Assembly (NCBI RefSeq): GCF_003696345.1
Contig: NZ_RFLX01000001.1
Span: 558,001 to 622,000 of the forward strand
Reading direction: 5' to 3'
DNA from: Teichococcus wenyumeiae
GTDB taxonomy: Bacteria; Pseudomonadota; Alphaproteobacteria; Acetobacterales; Acetobacteraceae
Length of the DNA: 64,000 nt
Positions within the stretch are counted from its first letter, which is position 1; the number at the start of each line of letters is the position of its first letter. Position numbers and translations under genes: made by a program. The notes under the pieces are model-generated. The model was given only the letters and a program-made list of their open reading frames with translations, searched no databases and had not been told where the DNA came from. Below, piece by piece: positions 9,922 through 21,451 of this stretch.

Positions 9922-10248
9922 ATGCGCCAGCGTGCGATCCTGTCGACCATTGCCGCCTCTGCCCTGATGCTGGGCCTCGCGGCCTGCGACAACACCAACA
10001 ACTCCGCCACCCGCGCCGCGGATCGCGCCGCCGGCACCAATACCTCCGGCGCCTATCCGTCCCAGTCCGATGGCACGAGGGCCAACCCGCCCGGCACCGA
10101 GACCACCCGCGCGCTGGACCGCGCCGCCGGCACCAACACCTCCGGCGCCTATCCGTCCCAGTCCGACGGCACGCGCAACAACCCGCCCGGCACCGCCGCC
10201 GGCCGTGCGCTGGACCGCGCCACCGGCAACAGCTCGACCGGCTACTGA
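9922..10248 (+). CDS. Repeat-containing lipoprotein of unknown function
   Basis: 108 aa. The lipoprotein signal MRQRAILSTIAASALMLGLAAC ends in the lipobox LGLAAC (Cys22). The mature part is almost only repeats: two 32-residue units starting DRAAGTNTSGAYPSQSDGT, at residues 34-65 and 66-97, and a partial third unit DRATGNSSTGY. The units are low-complexity, rich in Gly, Thr, Asn, Pro and Asp, and probably disordered. I do not recognise a named domain. An exact EcfG-type promoter upstream and a strong hairpin downstream (10284-10312) make it a self-contained transcription unit, likely induced in general stress and envelope-located. Confidence 0.75.
   Translation: MRQRAILSTIAASALMLGLAACDNTNNSATRAADRAAGTNTSGAYPSQSDGTRANPPGTETTRALDRAAGTNTSGAYPSQSDGTRNNPPGTAAGRALDRATGNSSTGY
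10021..10245 (+). repeat. 96-bp tandem repeat inside the lipoprotein gene
   Basis: Two full in-frame 96-bp units, 10021-10116 and 10117-10212, then a partial third unit to 10245. The full units differ at only a small number of positions, mostly in the last third, so the duplication is recent or homogenised. Copy number could vary between strains. Confidence 0.85.
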
Positions 10249-10283
10249 TCTCAGCCGGGCTCACCAGCCCGACTTGCTTCAGG

Positions 10284-10312
10284 AGGGCCGCCCGGGATCA
10301 CCGGGCGGCCCT
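10284..10312 (+). terminator. Terminator hairpin after the repeat lipoprotein
   Basis: AGGGCCGCCCGG (10284-10295), loop GATCA, CCGGGCGGCCCT (10301-10312): a perfect 12-bp stem 36 nt after the stop, followed by tcgcgttt. Confidence 0.75.
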
Positions 10313-10382
10313 TCGCGTTTCCGCCGGCAGCATGAGGAGGCGGGCGGTGCTACTCTCCGTGCCTTGCCAAGGAGAATGCCGC

Positions 10383-10763
10383 ATGGCCGATATCGAGCCT
10401 CCGCCCGAAGCCGATCCGCCACCCTGGTTCCAGGCGCATGTCTTTGTCTGCTGCAACCGTCGGCCCGAGGGGCACCGGCGCGGCTCCTGCGCCGCGCGGG
10501 GCAGCGAGGCGCTGAAGGACTACATGAAGGCCCGCGCCAAGGAGCTTGGCCTGAAGGGCGTGCGGGTGAACACCGCCGGCTGCCTGGACCGCTGCGAATT
10601 CGGCCCCACCATCGTGATCTATCCAGAAGGCATCTGGTACCGCGCCGAGACGCGGGATGATGTGGATGAGATCCTGACGGCGCATCTGGTGCGCGGCGGC
10701 CGCGCGCGGCGGCTGATGCTGACCGAGCGGGACGTGCCGCCCCCCAAGCCGCCCAAGGACTAG
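10383..10763 (+). CDS. Thioredoxin-like [2Fe-2S] ferredoxin family protein
   Basis: 126 aa. The pattern C23/C24 ... C36 followed by GCLDRC (C67, C71) fits the thioredoxin-like [2Fe-2S] ferredoxin fold, also used as a subunit of NADH dehydrogenases and hydrogenases. AHVFVCCNRRP is the first strand and cluster loop. The redox partner is not indicated by the neighbours. The start at 10383 has AAGGAG seven bases upstream. It stands alone between the terminator at 10284-10312 and mnmE, with 133 nt to the latter. Confidence 0.82.
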   Translation: MADIEPPPEADPPPWFQAHVFVCCNRRPEGHRRGSCAARGSEALKDYMKARAKELGLKGVRVNTAGCLDRCEFGPTIVIYPEGIWYRAETRDDVDEILTAHLVRGGRARRLMLTERDVPPPKPPKD

Positions 10764-10896
10764 GCAGGCCGCCGCCGCCGGTTGCCAGTGGCGCCGGAGC
10801 GGCCCACATCCCGCGCCATCCAGCCCGGCCGCGCGGGGAGGGGGCGGCGCGGCCTCCCGCCGCCACGGCCCTGGGCTTCCACGCGAACGGAGCAGC

Positions 10897-12210
10897 ATGA
10901 CCGATACCATCTTCGCCCTGGCTTCCGGCGCCGGCCGGGCCGCCATCGCGGTGCTGCGGCTGTCCGGCGCCGGCTGCGGCACGGTGCTGCAACGGCTGGC
11001 CGGGCCATTGCCCCAGCCCCGCATGGCCAGCCTGCGCCGCCTCCGCGCCCCCGCCAGCGGCGAGGTGCTGGACGAGGCGCTGGTGCTCTGGTTCCCCGGC
11101 CCACGCAGCTACACGGGTGAGGATTCGGCGGAACTGCACCTGCATGGCGGCCGCGCGGTGCTGGAAGGCGTCAGCGCCGCCCTGCTGGATTGCGGCGCCC
11201 GCCCGGCGGAGCCGGGGGAATTCACCCGCCGCGCCTTCCTGAACAACCGGCTGGACCTGACGGCGGCGGAAGGCATCGCCGACCTGATCGATGCCGAGAC
11301 CGCCGCGCAGCGGCGGCAGGCACTGCGGCAGGCCGGGGGCGCGCTGGCGGAGCGCTATGCCGGCTGGGCCACGCGCCTGACCCGGCTGCTGGCCCACCAG
11401 GAAGCCGCCATCGAATTCGCCGAGGACGGGCTGCCCAACAGCCTGGAAGACGAGATGCGCGCCGCCGCCGCCGCCCTGGCCGCCGAGATCCGCCGGCATC
11501 TGGACGACGGCGGGCGGGGCGAGCGGCTGCGGGAAGGGCTCTGGGCCGCCATCCTGGGCGCGCCCAATGCCGGCAAAAGCTCGCTGCTGAATGCCCTGGC
11601 GGGGCGGGAGGCCGCCATTGTCTCCGCCACCGCTGGCACCACACGGGACGTGGTGGAGGTGCGGCTGGAACTGGGCGGCGTGCCGGTGCTGCTGGCCGAT
11701 ACCGCCGGGCTGCGGGAGACGGCGGACGAGATCGAGGCCGAGGGCGTGCGGCGGGCGCGGCGGCGGGCGGAGGAAGCGGACCTGGTGATCGCGGTCTTTG
11801 CCGCCGATGTGCCGCCGGATGCCGGCACCCTGGCCATGGCGGCGCCGGGCACGGTGGTGGTGGCCAACAAGGCCGACCTGGCGCCGGCCCCGGCGGAGAT
11901 CGGCGGCGTGGCGCCGCTGGCGGTCTCGGCCCGCAGCGGGGAGGGGCTGGATGCCCTGCGGGAAGCGCTGGCGGCGGCGGCCACCGCCCGGGCCGGGCTT
12001 TCGGCGGAAGCGGGGCTGACGCGCCCCCGCCACCGCGCGGCGCTGACCGAGGCCGCCGCCTGGCTGGACGAGGCGGTGGCGGCGCCGCTGCCGGAACTGG
12101 CCTCCGAGGCGCTGCGCGCAGCGGTGCGGTCGCTGGGGCGGCTGACCGGGCGCGTCGGCGTCGAGGATGTGCTGGACGTGGTATTCGGGGATTTCTGCAT
12201 CGGAAAATGA
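10897..12210 (+). CDS. mnmE: tRNA uridine-5-carboxymethylaminomethyl modification GTPase
   Basis: 437 aa, full length. With MnmG it installs the cmnm5 group on U34 of certain tRNAs, using methylene-THF and glycine. The N-terminal formyl-THF-binding domain contains [13 protein letters not shown] and [18 protein letters not shown]. The G domain has G1 [14 protein letters not shown] (about 217-230), G2 GTTRD, G3 DTAGLRE and G4 NKAD. The protein ends in the family hallmark FCIGK, whose Cys is essential. First gene of the mnmE-mnmG-rsmG-parA-parB string. The following gene starts at its stop codon or 24 nt later. Confidence 0.95.
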   Translation: MTDTIFALASGAGRAAIAVLRLSGAGCGTVLQRLAGPLPQPRMASLRRLRAPASGEVLDEALVLWFPGPRSYTGEDSAELHLHGGRAVLEGVSAALLDCGARPAEPGEFTRRAFLNNRLDLTAAEGIADLIDAETAAQRRQALRQAGGALAERYAGWATRLTRLLAHQEAAIEFAEDGLPNSLEDEMRAAAAALAAEIRRHLDDGGRGERLREGLWAAILGAPNAGKSSLLNALAGREAAIVSATAGTTRDVVEVRLELGGVPVLLADTAGLRETADEIEAEGVRRARRRAEEADLVIAVFAADVPPDAGTLAMAAPGTVVVANKADLAPAPAEIGGVAPLAVSARSGEGLDALREALAAAATARAGLSAEAGLTRPRHRAALTEAAAWLDEAVAAPLPELASEALRAAVRSLGRLTGRVGVEDVLDVVFGDFCIGK

Positions 12211-12233
12211 CGCGGGGGCGGTATATCCCTGCC

Positions 12234-14099
12234 ATGCGCGACATGACATTCGATGTGGTGGTGGTGGGCGGCGGCCATGCCGGCACCGAGGCCGCCGCCG
12301 CGGCGGCCCGCTGCGGCGCCCGCACCCTGCTGCTGACCCACAAGCTGGAAACGCTGGGCGAGATGTCCTGCAACCCCGCCATCGGCGGCGTGGGCAAGGG
12401 GCATCTGGTGCGCGAGATCGATGCGCTGGACGGGCTGATGGGCCGCGCCGCCGATGCCGCCGGCATCCACTTCAAGCTGCTGAACCGCAGCAAGGGTCCG
12501 GCGGTGCGCGGGCCGCGCGCCCAGGCGGACCGCAAGCTCTACCGGCAGGCGGTGCAGGCGCTGCTGGCGGAACAGGCCAACCTGACCATCCGCGCCGTGG
12601 CGGCGGAAGGGATCGAGCGGGATGCCGCCGGGCGCATCCGCGCCGTGCTGACGGCCGATGGCGCACGCATCGCCTGCGGCGCCCTGGTCATCACCACCGG
12701 CACCTTCCTGCGCGGCGAGATCCATATTGGCGAGACGCGCATTCCGGCGGGGCGGGTGGGGGATGCGCCCTCGGTCGGGCTGGCCCTGGCCATCGAGGCC
12801 CTGGGGCTGCCGATGCGCCGGCTGAAGACCGGCACGCCGCCGCGCCTGGATGGCCGGACCATCGACTGGGCCAGCCTGGAGATGCAGCCGGGGGACGAGG
12901 CACCGGAGCCGCTCTCCTGGCTGACCGAGCGCATCACCAACCCGCAGGTGCAATGCGGCATCACCTCCACCACGCCGGAAGGCCATGCGCTGATCCGCGC
13001 CAACCTGCACCGGGCGCCGATCCATTCCGGGCAGATCCAGGGGGTGGGGCCGCGCTACTGCCCCTCGATCGAGGACAAGGTGGTGCGCTTCGCGGAGCGG
13101 GAGCGGCACCAGATCTTCCTGGAGCCGGAGGGGCTGGACGACCCCACCATCTACCCCAACGGCATCTCCACCAGCCTGCCGGAGGATGTGCAGCGCGCCT
13201 TCATCGCCTCCATTCCCGGGCTGGAAAAGGCTGTCATCCTGCGGCCGGGCTATGCCATCGAATACGACCATGTGGACCCGCGCGCCCTGGCGGCAACGCT
13301 GGAGGTGCGGGAGGTGCCGGGGCTGTTCCTGGCCGGGCAGGTCAATGGCACCACGGGCTATGAGGAAGCCGGCGCGCAGGGCCTGCTGGCGGGGGTGAAC
13401 GCGGCAGCCCTGGCGGGCGGCGGCAAGCCGCGCAGCCTGTCGCGCACCGAGGCCTATCTCGGCGTCATGGTGGACGACCTGACCTTGCAGGGTGTCAGCG
13501 AGCCCTATCGGATGCTGACCGCCCGGGCCGAGCACCGGCTGGCGCTGCGCGCCGACAATGCCGGGCTGCGGCTGACGGAGACCGGCATCGCCTGGGGCTG
13601 CGTCGGGCCGGAGCGGGCGGCGAAGCACCGCCGCTTCGCTGGCGAGGTGGCCGATGCCCTGGCCCGCGCCCGCGCCGAGGGCGGCACCCCGGCTGGCCTG
13701 CAGGCGGCCGGCATCGCCATCAACCAGGATGGCCGCTGGCGCTCCCTGCTGGAGGTGCTGGCGCTGCCGGAACTGGATGCCACGGCACTGGACCGTGTCT
13801 TCCCCTGGCTGGCGGAGCTGCCGCGCGGCGTGCGGACGCAGTTGGAGGCGGAGGCGCTCTATGCCCCTTACCTCCAGCGCCAGGCGGCGGAGCTGCGGCT
13901 GATCGAGCGGGAAGAGCGGGCGGCCATTCCGGCCGGGCTCGATTTCTCCGCCGTGCCGGGCCTCTCCAACGAAATGCGGCAGCGCCTTGCCGCCGCCCGC
14001 CCGGCCACCCTTGGTGGCGCCGGGCGTGTGGCCGGGGTGACGCCGGCGGCACTGGCCGCGCTGGCCGTGCATCTGAGAAAGGCGGAACGTTCCACGTGA
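12234..14099 (+). CDS. mnmG: tRNA uridine-5-carboxymethylaminomethyl modification enzyme, FAD-dependent
   Basis: 621 aa from the ATG at 12234. Partner of MnmE. The FAD dinucleotide fold is at the very N terminus ([23 protein letters not shown]). Further signatures are [59 protein letters not shown] and [17 protein letters not shown]. Start codons at 12207 (overlapping the mnmE stop as ATGA), 12234 and 12243 are all in frame and none has a strong ribosome site; 12234 gives the usual family length. The stop lies inside a parS-like palindrome shared with the rsmG start. Confidence 0.95.
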   Translation: MRDMTFDVVVVGGGHAGTEAAAAAARCGARTLLLTHKLETLGEMSCNPAIGGVGKGHLVREIDALDGLMGRAADAAGIHFKLLNRSKGPAVRGPRAQADRKLYRQAVQALLAEQANLTIRAVAAEGIERDAAGRIRAVLTADGARIACGALVITTGTFLRGEIHIGETRIPAGRVGDAPSVGLALAIEALGLPMRRLKTGTPPRLDGRTIDWASLEMQPGDEAPEPLSWLTERITNPQVQCGITSTTPEGHALIRANLHRAPIHSGQIQGVGPRYCPSIEDKVVRFAERERHQIFLEPEGLDDPTIYPNGISTSLPEDVQRAFIASIPGLEKAVILRPGYAIEYDHVDPRALAATLEVREVPGLFLAGQVNGTTGYEEAGAQGLLAGVNAAALAGGGKPRSLSRTEAYLGVMVDDLTLQGVSEPYRMLTARAEHRLALRADNAGLRLTETGIAWGCVGPERAAKHRRFAGEVADALARARAEGGTPAGLQAAGIAINQDGRWRSLLEVLALPELDATALDRVFPWLAELPRGVRTQLEAEALYAPYLQRQAAELRLIEREERAAIPAGLDFSAVPGLSNEMRQRLAAARPATLGGAGRVAGVTPAALAALAVHLRKAERST

Positions 14100-14103
14100 A
14101 ACA
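14088..14103. promoter_or_regulatory. parS-like centromere site 1
   Basis: CGTTCCACGTGAAACA spans the mnmG stop and rsmG start. It matches the widely conserved parS variant TGTTCCACGTGAAACA at 15 of 16 positions. ParB binds such sites to load on the origin region; parAB begin about 600 bp downstream. Confidence 0.8.
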
Positions 14104-14716
14104 GGACCTGATGGAAGCCCTGCCCCCTGCTGTCGTTTCACGTGAAACGGAAGCCCGTATCGAGGCCTTCGTGCCGCTGCTGCTGCGCTGGAACGCCCGC
14201 ATCAACCTGATCGGCCCCATGACGGAGGCCGTGGTGCGGCAGCGCCATGTGGCGGATTCGCTGCAACTGCTGCCGCTGGTACCGCCGGGAGAGGGGCCCT
14301 TGGGCGACCTCGGTAGCGGTGGCGGCTTTCCCGGCCTGGTGCTGGCCATGGCGCTGGAACGGCCGGTGCACCTGGTGGAATCCGACCGCCGCAAGGCCGC
14401 CTTCCTGCAAACGGCCGCCGCCGACCTGGGGCTGCGCCATGTTCAGGTACATATCGACCGTATCGAGGCCGTGACATTGCCGCCGCTCGCCGTGCTGACC
14501 GCCCGCGCGCTGGCGTCGCTCGAGAAGATGCTGCCCTGGGCCGAGCGCCTGCTGGCACCGGATGGCGTCGCCATCTTCCCCAAGGGCCGCACCGCCCTGG
14601 AGGAGATGCAAGCCGCCGCCCCGGGCTGGACAATGTCCGCCGAGCGGTTCAAGAGCAGCACCGACGCCGACGCCTCCATTTTCCGCCTTTCCAGGATTCG
14701 CCGTGCCGGGGCCTGA
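14096..14716 (+). CDS. rsmG: 16S rRNA (guanine527-N7)-methyltransferase
   Basis: 206 aa. Methylates G527 in the 530 loop of 16S rRNA. Seen: [13 protein letters not shown], the placement motif [10 protein letters not shown], the SAM-binding [15 protein letters not shown] (about 65-79), [10 protein letters not shown], and [12 protein letters not shown]. The start is GTG at 14096, overlapping the mnmG stop (GTGA); an ATG at 14111 is the alternative. The first codons and codons 13-18 lie inside the two parS palindromes, so the protein sequence VVSRET is partly dictated by a DNA site. parA begins 14 nt before the stop. Confidence 0.93.
   Translation: MKQDLMEALPPAVVSRETEARIEAFVPLLLRWNARINLIGPMTEAVVRQRHVADSLQLLPLVPPGEGPLGDLGSGGGFPGLVLAMALERPVHLVESDRRKAAFLQTAAADLGLRHVQVHIDRIEAVTLPPLAVLTARALASLEKMLPWAERLLAPDGVAIFPKGRTALEEMQAAAPGWTMSAERFKSSTDADASIFRLSRIRRAGA
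14134..14149. promoter_or_regulatory. parS-like centromere site 2
   Basis: CGTTTCACGTGAAACG, a perfect 16-bp palindrome inside rsmG. It differs from the consensus TGTTTCACGTGAAACA only at the outermost pair. Centre-to-centre distance to site 1 is 46 bp. Confidence 0.8.
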
Positions 14717-15524
14717 CCGCACACCACGCCGTATCGCTCTCGCCAACCAGAAGGGCGGGGTGGGCAAGACCACCACCGCCATCAACCTGGCCACCGCCCT
14801 GGCCACGCGCAAGCGCGTGCTGGTCATCGACCTCGACCCACAGGGCAATGCCTCCACCGGGCTCGGCCTGCCGCGTGCTGGCCGGGGCGATGGCAGCTAC
14901 GCCCTGCTGGTGGGCGAGCGCCCACTGGCGGAGTTGATGCTGCCCACCAAAGTTCCTAACCTGTTCCTTTTGCCGGCGGATAACGATCTGGCCGGCGCCG
15001 AGATCGAACTGGTGGGCATGGAGAACCGCGAGCGCCGGCTGCGGCAGGCGCTGGATGCGGCGGCGGAGACGCTGGCGAAGTTCGACTTCATCCTGATCGA
15101 CTGCCCGCCCTCTCTGGGCCTACTGACGCTGAATGCGCTGGTGGCCGTGCAGTCGGTCATGATCCCGCTGCAGACCGAGTTCTTCGCGCTGGAAGGCGTT
15201 TCGCAGATCACCCGTACGATCGAGCGGGTGAAGCGCGTGCTGAACCCGACGATCAGCCTGGATGGCATCGTGCTGACCATGTTCGACCGCCGCAACAACC
15301 TGTCAGAACTGGTGGCGAACGATGTCCGCGCCTTCTTCCGCGACAAGGTGTTCGAGACGGTGATCCCGCGCAACATCCGAGTCAGCGAGGCACCGTCGCA
15401 CGGCCTCCCGGTGCTGCTCTACGACATGAAATCCACCGGTGCGCAGGCTTACATCAAGCTGGCCGCCGAGCTGCTGCGGCGTGAGCGCGCCGCCGCCAAA
15501 GCCGCCGGAGCGCAGCAGGCATGA
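14703..15524 (+). CDS. parA: Chromosome partitioning ATPase ParA
   Basis: 273 aa. Deviant Walker ATPase that moves ParB-bound origins. Seen: deviant Walker A QKGGVGKTTTAINLA (residues 16-30, with the signature Lys17 and Lys22), switch I region DLDPQGNASTGLG, switch II/Walker B FILIDCPPSLGLLTLNAL, and MFDRRNNLS with RVSEAPSHG. Length is typical of a chromosomal ParA/Soj without an N-terminal DNA-binding extension. The start is taken as GTG 14703, which keeps all conserved sequence and overlaps rsmG by 14 nt; no in-frame ATG exists before the Walker motif. parB overlaps its stop (ATGA). Confidence 0.93.
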   Translation: MPGPDRTPRRIALANQKGGVGKTTTAINLATALATRKRVLVIDLDPQGNASTGLGLPRAGRGDGSYALLVGERPLAELMLPTKVPNLFLLPADNDLAGAEIELVGMENRERRLRQALDAAAETLAKFDFILIDCPPSLGLLTLNALVAVQSVMIPLQTEFFALEGVSQITRTIERVKRVLNPTISLDGIVLTMFDRRNNLSELVANDVRAFFRDKVFETVIPRNIRVSEAPSHGLPVLLYDMKSTGAQAYIKLAAELLRRERAAAKAAGAQQA

Positions 15525-16363
15525 GCGGACGCAAACCCTCCCGGCTCGGCATGGGCCTTTCTGCCCTGCTGGGCGACCAGCCGGCGGCACCCACCGGCGG
15601 CGCCCCCCGCACCCTGCCGGTGGAGGCGCTGGAACCCGGCCCCTTCCAGCCGCGCGGCCCCATCGACCAATCCGGGCTGGCGGAGCTGGCGGCTTCCATC
15701 CGCGAGCATGGCGTGCTGCAGCCGATCCTGGTGCGCCCCAAGCCCGGCGCCCCGGGCAGCTACCAGATCATTGGCGGAGAGCGCCGCTGGCGCGCCTCGC
15801 AGCTGGCGCAGAAGCATGAGGTGCCGGTGGTCGTCCATGAGTTGGACGACCGTGCCGCCATGGCGGCATCCCTGGTGGAGAACCTGCAGCGCGAGGATCT
15901 GAACGCGCTGGAGGAAGCCCAGGGCTACCGCCGCCTGACAGATGAATATGGCCTGACCCAGGAGCATCTGGGCCGCGCCGTGGGCAAGAGCCGCAGCCAT
16001 GTGGCCAATACGCTGCGCCTGCTGGGCCTGCCGGACAAGGTGCGGGAGATGCTGGGCCGCGGCAGCCTTTCCGCCGGCCATGCCCGCGCCTTGCTGACCT
16101 CTCCCGACCCGGTGAAGCTGGCCGAGCAGGTGGTGACGCGTGGGCTGAATGTGCGGCAGACCGAGGCCCTGGCGGCTTCCGCCGAGCGCCAGCGCCCTGC
16201 CAAGGCCGAGGATGCCGATACCCGCGCCCTGGAGCGCGACCTGACGGCCAAGCTGGGCCTGAAGGTCACGGTCCGCCATGGCGGGCGGGGCGGGCAGATC
16301 ACCATCGGCTACAAGGATCTCGATCAGCTCGATGCGGTGATCCGGCTGCTGACGCCGGGCTGA
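15521..16363 (+). CDS. parB: Chromosome partitioning protein ParB (CTPase)
   Basis: 280 aa. Binds parS, hydrolyses CTP and spreads as a DNA clamp. The N-terminal region LGMGLSALLGDQ is the ParA-interacting peptide. The CTP-binding ParB/Srx core carries PFQPRG, ILVRPKP and GERRWRASQLA (about 87-97). A helix-turn-helix with LTQEHLGRAVGKSRSHVANTLRLL recognises parS, and the C-terminal 40 residues are the dimerisation domain. Start from the ATGA overlap with parA. It is the last gene of the plus-strand string; an 84-bp gap with a tail repeat separates it from convergent holA. Confidence 0.95.
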   Translation: MSGRKPSRLGMGLSALLGDQPAAPTGGAPRTLPVEALEPGPFQPRGPIDQSGLAELAASIREHGVLQPILVRPKPGAPGSYQIIGGERRWRASQLAQKHEVPVVVHELDDRAAMAASLVENLQREDLNALEEAQGYRRLTDEYGLTQEHLGRAVGKSRSHVANTLRLLGLPDKVREMLGRGSLSAGHARALLTSPDPVKLAEQVVTRGLNVRQTEALAASAERQRPAKAEDADTRALERDLTAKLGLKVTVRHGGRGGQITIGYKDLDQLDAVIRLLTPG

Positions 16364-16410
16364 AGCGGGCCGGGCCAACCGCCCCCGGCAGCAGAAACTC
16401 GAAAAAAGAA

Positions 16411-16440
16411 GAAGGGGCCTGGGGAATTCATTCCCCAGCC
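16411..16440 (-). terminator. Gene-tail repeat copy 1 (after holA)
   Basis: Core hairpin CTGGGGAAT/ATTCCCCAG at 16419-16438. Read on the minus strand it starts ten bases after the holA stop and is followed by GGCCCCTTCTTCTTTTTTCG, a pyrimidine tract with a T6 run, so it looks like an intrinsic terminator. Nearly identical to the copy at 39138-39182. Confidence 0.75.
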
Positions 16441-16447
16441 TTGCTGC

Positions 16448-17485
16448 CTATCCGCGCCGCCGCGCCGCCAGCGCCTGCCGAGCCAGCGTCATGATGGCCG
16501 CCCGGGCAATGGCCTGGTCCGGGATCGGCCGCGCGGCGGAACTGGACTTGGTGCGCTTCTCCGCTTCCAGCAGCATCTCGCCCGCCTGCGCCAATGCAGC
16601 GGCCGACCAGCAGCGCAGCGCCCGCTCGAAGCCCGGCTTGTGGCGGAAGAAGACCGGCGGCCGCAGCCCGTCCAGTGCCGTGCCCGGGCTGGCGCCCTGC
16701 GACACCGCCAGGGCGGCCAGATGCAGCCGCTGCACATGGCGCAGCGCCGCGCGCACCACCATCACCGGGTGCGCGCCTTCCGCCAGGGCAGCGTCCAGGG
16801 CACGGTCGGCCACTGCCACCTCGCCGGCCGTGGCGGCAATCAGCGCCTCGTCCAGGTCCAGGGTGGAGCCATCGCCGATGCAGGCCAGCACATCCTCCTC
16901 GCCCAGCCGGCCGCCTTCGCCGGCATAGAGGGCGAGCTTCTCGATCTCCCGGCGCAGCATCATGCGGTCCTCGCCCATGCGGCCGGCGAGCCATTCCAGG
17001 GCAGAGGGTTCGGCGGTGACACCCTGCTCACGCAGCAGGGTGGCGATGGTATTGGCAAGATCGGCGCCGCGCTCCCGGTAGCAGGCGATCACGGCGGCCT
17101 CGGGGTGCGGCTCCAGCAAGGCGCGCAGCTTGGCTCGCGCCGGCAGTTCGCCGGCTTCCAACAGCAGCAGGGCATCGCCAGGGGCCGCCAGGGCTTCCTT
17201 CACGCCGGCCGCCAGGGCATCGCTGGCGTCGCGCACCCGCACCAGGCGGCGGCCGCCGGTCATTGCCAGGGCGGAAACCTCGGCGGAAAGGGCGCCGGGC
17301 TTGGCGGCGGCCTCGCGCGGCAGGTCGGCCAGGCGGAAGGGGTCATCGCCGCCGATCACGGCCTGCTGGATCGCCTCGGCGCGTTCACGCACCAACCCGG
17401 CATCCTCGCCGTGCAGCAGCACGGCGCGGGTCGGGCCAGGGTCCTTCAGAAAGGCGGGAAGGCGGCGTGCATCAAGCTTCGCCAC
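16448..17485 (-). CDS. holA: DNA polymerase III delta subunit
   Basis: 345 aa. Clamp-loader subunit that opens the sliding clamp. The delta pattern is visible: an N-terminal AAA-like domain beginning AKLDARRLPAFL, VLLHGEDAGLVRERAE, LVRVRDASDAL, LLLLEAGELPARAKLR and the later MGEDRMMLRREIEKLALYAG, then a collar domain. The start is taken as GTG 17485, two bases after the lptE stop, because the conserved N terminus begins there and no ATG is suitably placed. It is last in the DUF3576-independent unit leuS-lptE-holA, in the order usual for proteobacteria. Confidence 0.9.
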   Translation of the reverse strand: MAKLDARRLPAFLKDPGPTRAVLLHGEDAGLVRERAEAIQQAVIGGDDPFRLADLPREAAAKPGALSAEVSALAMTGGRRLVRVRDASDALAAGVKEALAAPGDALLLLEAGELPARAKLRALLEPHPEAAVIACYRERGADLANTIATLLREQGVTAEPSALEWLAGRMGEDRMMLRREIEKLALYAGEGGRLGEEDVLACIGDGSTLDLDEALIAATAGEVAVADRALDAALAEGAHPVMVVRAALRHVQRLHLAALAVSQGASPGTALDGLRPPVFFRHKPGFERALRCWSAAALAQAGEMLLEAEKRTKSSSAARPIPDQAIARAAIMTLARQALAARRRG

Positions 17486-18019
17486 CGTCAGCCGGCGTCC
17501 TGCCCCCGGAAGCGCACCGCCAGCCGGGTGACGATATCCTCGGCCATCTGGTCCACCAGCCGCGCCAGCATGGCTTCCCGCGCCGCATCGGCGGCGAAGA
17601 ACTGGTTGTCCGGCAGGTCGAAGGCATCCAGCGCCTGCTCCGTGCCATTGGCGACGGGCTGCGGCGGCACCCCATTGGTGGTCAGCCACCAATTGGTGGT
17701 GACGATCCAGCGCGTGCGGGTGGGCAGGCCATCGGGACGGATACCTTCCTGCTCGATGCCGAAAGTGGGGAAGGCTGTCAGGGTGTAGCGGGGCGAGGAC
17801 TGCCCGCCGATCCAGAGGCGCTGCTGCAAGGCGCGGCGCATCAGCTGGCCGGCGCGGTCCGGGATGAGCGCCACCTCGATGGCGCTCAGTTCCGCCGACG
17901 CGGCGCCGCCCGCCGGGCCGGTGCGGCCGTAGAGCGGCTGGAAGCCGCAGCCGGACAGGCCCAGCAGCCCGGCGGTGCCGAGGCCCAGCAGGGCCCGGCG
18001 GCCCGGCCGGGACAGGCGG

Positions 18020-20650
<2,631 letters not shown>

Positions 20651-20755
20651 GGGCGATCGATCTGCTCAGGCAATACGGAAAACAGGCATAGGCGCCCGGC
20701 GCCGCGATGGGAAGGGCAAGCCCGGCAGGGCTGGCCCTCCCCCTTCAGGCATCTT

Positions 20756-20779
20756 CCGCGGGCCCTCAGGGCCCCGCGG
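20756..20779 (-). terminator. Hairpin after the DUF3576 lipoprotein
   Basis: CCGCGGGCCCT and AGGGCCCCGCGG pair with one bulged base. It starts two bases after the stop of the DUF3576 gene on the minus strand and precedes leuS. No T-run. Confidence 0.5.
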
Positions 20780-20781
20780 CG

Positions 20782-21303
20782 TCAGCGCGCGGCGGTGGAA
20801 AGGCTGCGCAGCTCCCGCGCACGGGCCAGCACCTGGTTCTCCAGGTCGGTGGCGGTGCTGGCGGAGGCGGGGGCATCGATCCAGCCGCCGCCCTGGCGCA
20901 CCTGGCGGAACACCGTCACCCGCACGCCATCGGAGCGGAGCTGGCGGCCCAGGATATAGGCCGTGGCGCGGAAGCGCTCATCCGGCGAGGCCGGGGGCGC
21001 GTACCAGTCGGTGATGATGACGCCGCCGAAGGGGTCGGCCGAGGAGAGCGGCAGGAAGGACAGCGTGTCCAGCGTGGCGCGCCAGAGATAGGCGTTCACG
21101 CCCAGCCCGGCCCCATCCTGGTCGCCGCTGCCGCGTTGGGAGCGGTCGGTGCCCAGGAGCAGGATACCATCACTGCCACCCAGCCGGCCCTGCACGCGGG
21201 CGCGGCGGCTGTCATCGTAATATTCGTCATTACCCACGGGGCGGCCATAGCCGCAGCCGGCGAGGACGGGGAGGAGCAGCCCGAAGGCGAGGAACTTGCG
21301 CAT
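20782..21303 (-). CDS. DUF3576 domain lipoprotein
   Basis: 173 aa. The signal peptide MRKFLAFGLLLPVLAGCGYG has lipobox VLAGC. The mature domain (ARVQGRLGGSDGILLLG ... NAYLWRATLDTLSFLPLSSADPFGGVIITDWY ... FRATAYILGRQLRSDGVRVTVFRQ) is the DUF3576 family, found next to leuS-lptE in alphaproteobacteria and presumed to act in envelope or lipopolysaccharide assembly (context inference). The start at 21303 opens the signal peptide; an upstream in-frame ATG at 21336 would add a non-signal stretch. It sits 131 nt upstream of leuS, separated by a hairpin. Confidence 0.85.
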   Translation of the reverse strand: MRKFLAFGLLLPVLAGCGYGRPVGNDEYYDDSRRARVQGRLGGSDGILLLGTDRSQRGSGDQDGAGLGVNAYLWRATLDTLSFLPLSSADPFGGVIITDWYAPPASPDERFRATAYILGRQLRSDGVRVTVFRQVRQGGGWIDAPASASTATDLENQVLARARELRSLSTAAR

Positions 21304-21394
21304 GGCTGCCGCACGATAGGGGGGCGCGGTTTTCAATCAAGAGCAAAAGCGGCAAGGCGGCCCGAAGTCACAAATAGAAGCCATGGCGCCGCCC

Positions 21395-21425
21395 AAAGAA
21401 AAAGGCGACGGGTTTCCCCGCCGCC
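21395..21425 (-). terminator. Rho-independent terminator of the porin gene
   Basis: On the minus strand GGCGGCGGG-GAAA-CCCGTCGCC (one mismatch, GAAA tetraloop) is followed by TTTTTCTTT, a textbook intrinsic terminator about 26 nt after the porin stop. Confidence 0.88.
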
Positions 21426-21451
21426 TTTCCGCAGCCTGTGATCCGGAAGGA

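Noticed and set aside
11355-14141. 928-aa minus-strand frame antisense to mnmE/mnmG
   Set aside because: Antisense artefact; both plus-strand genes are complete.
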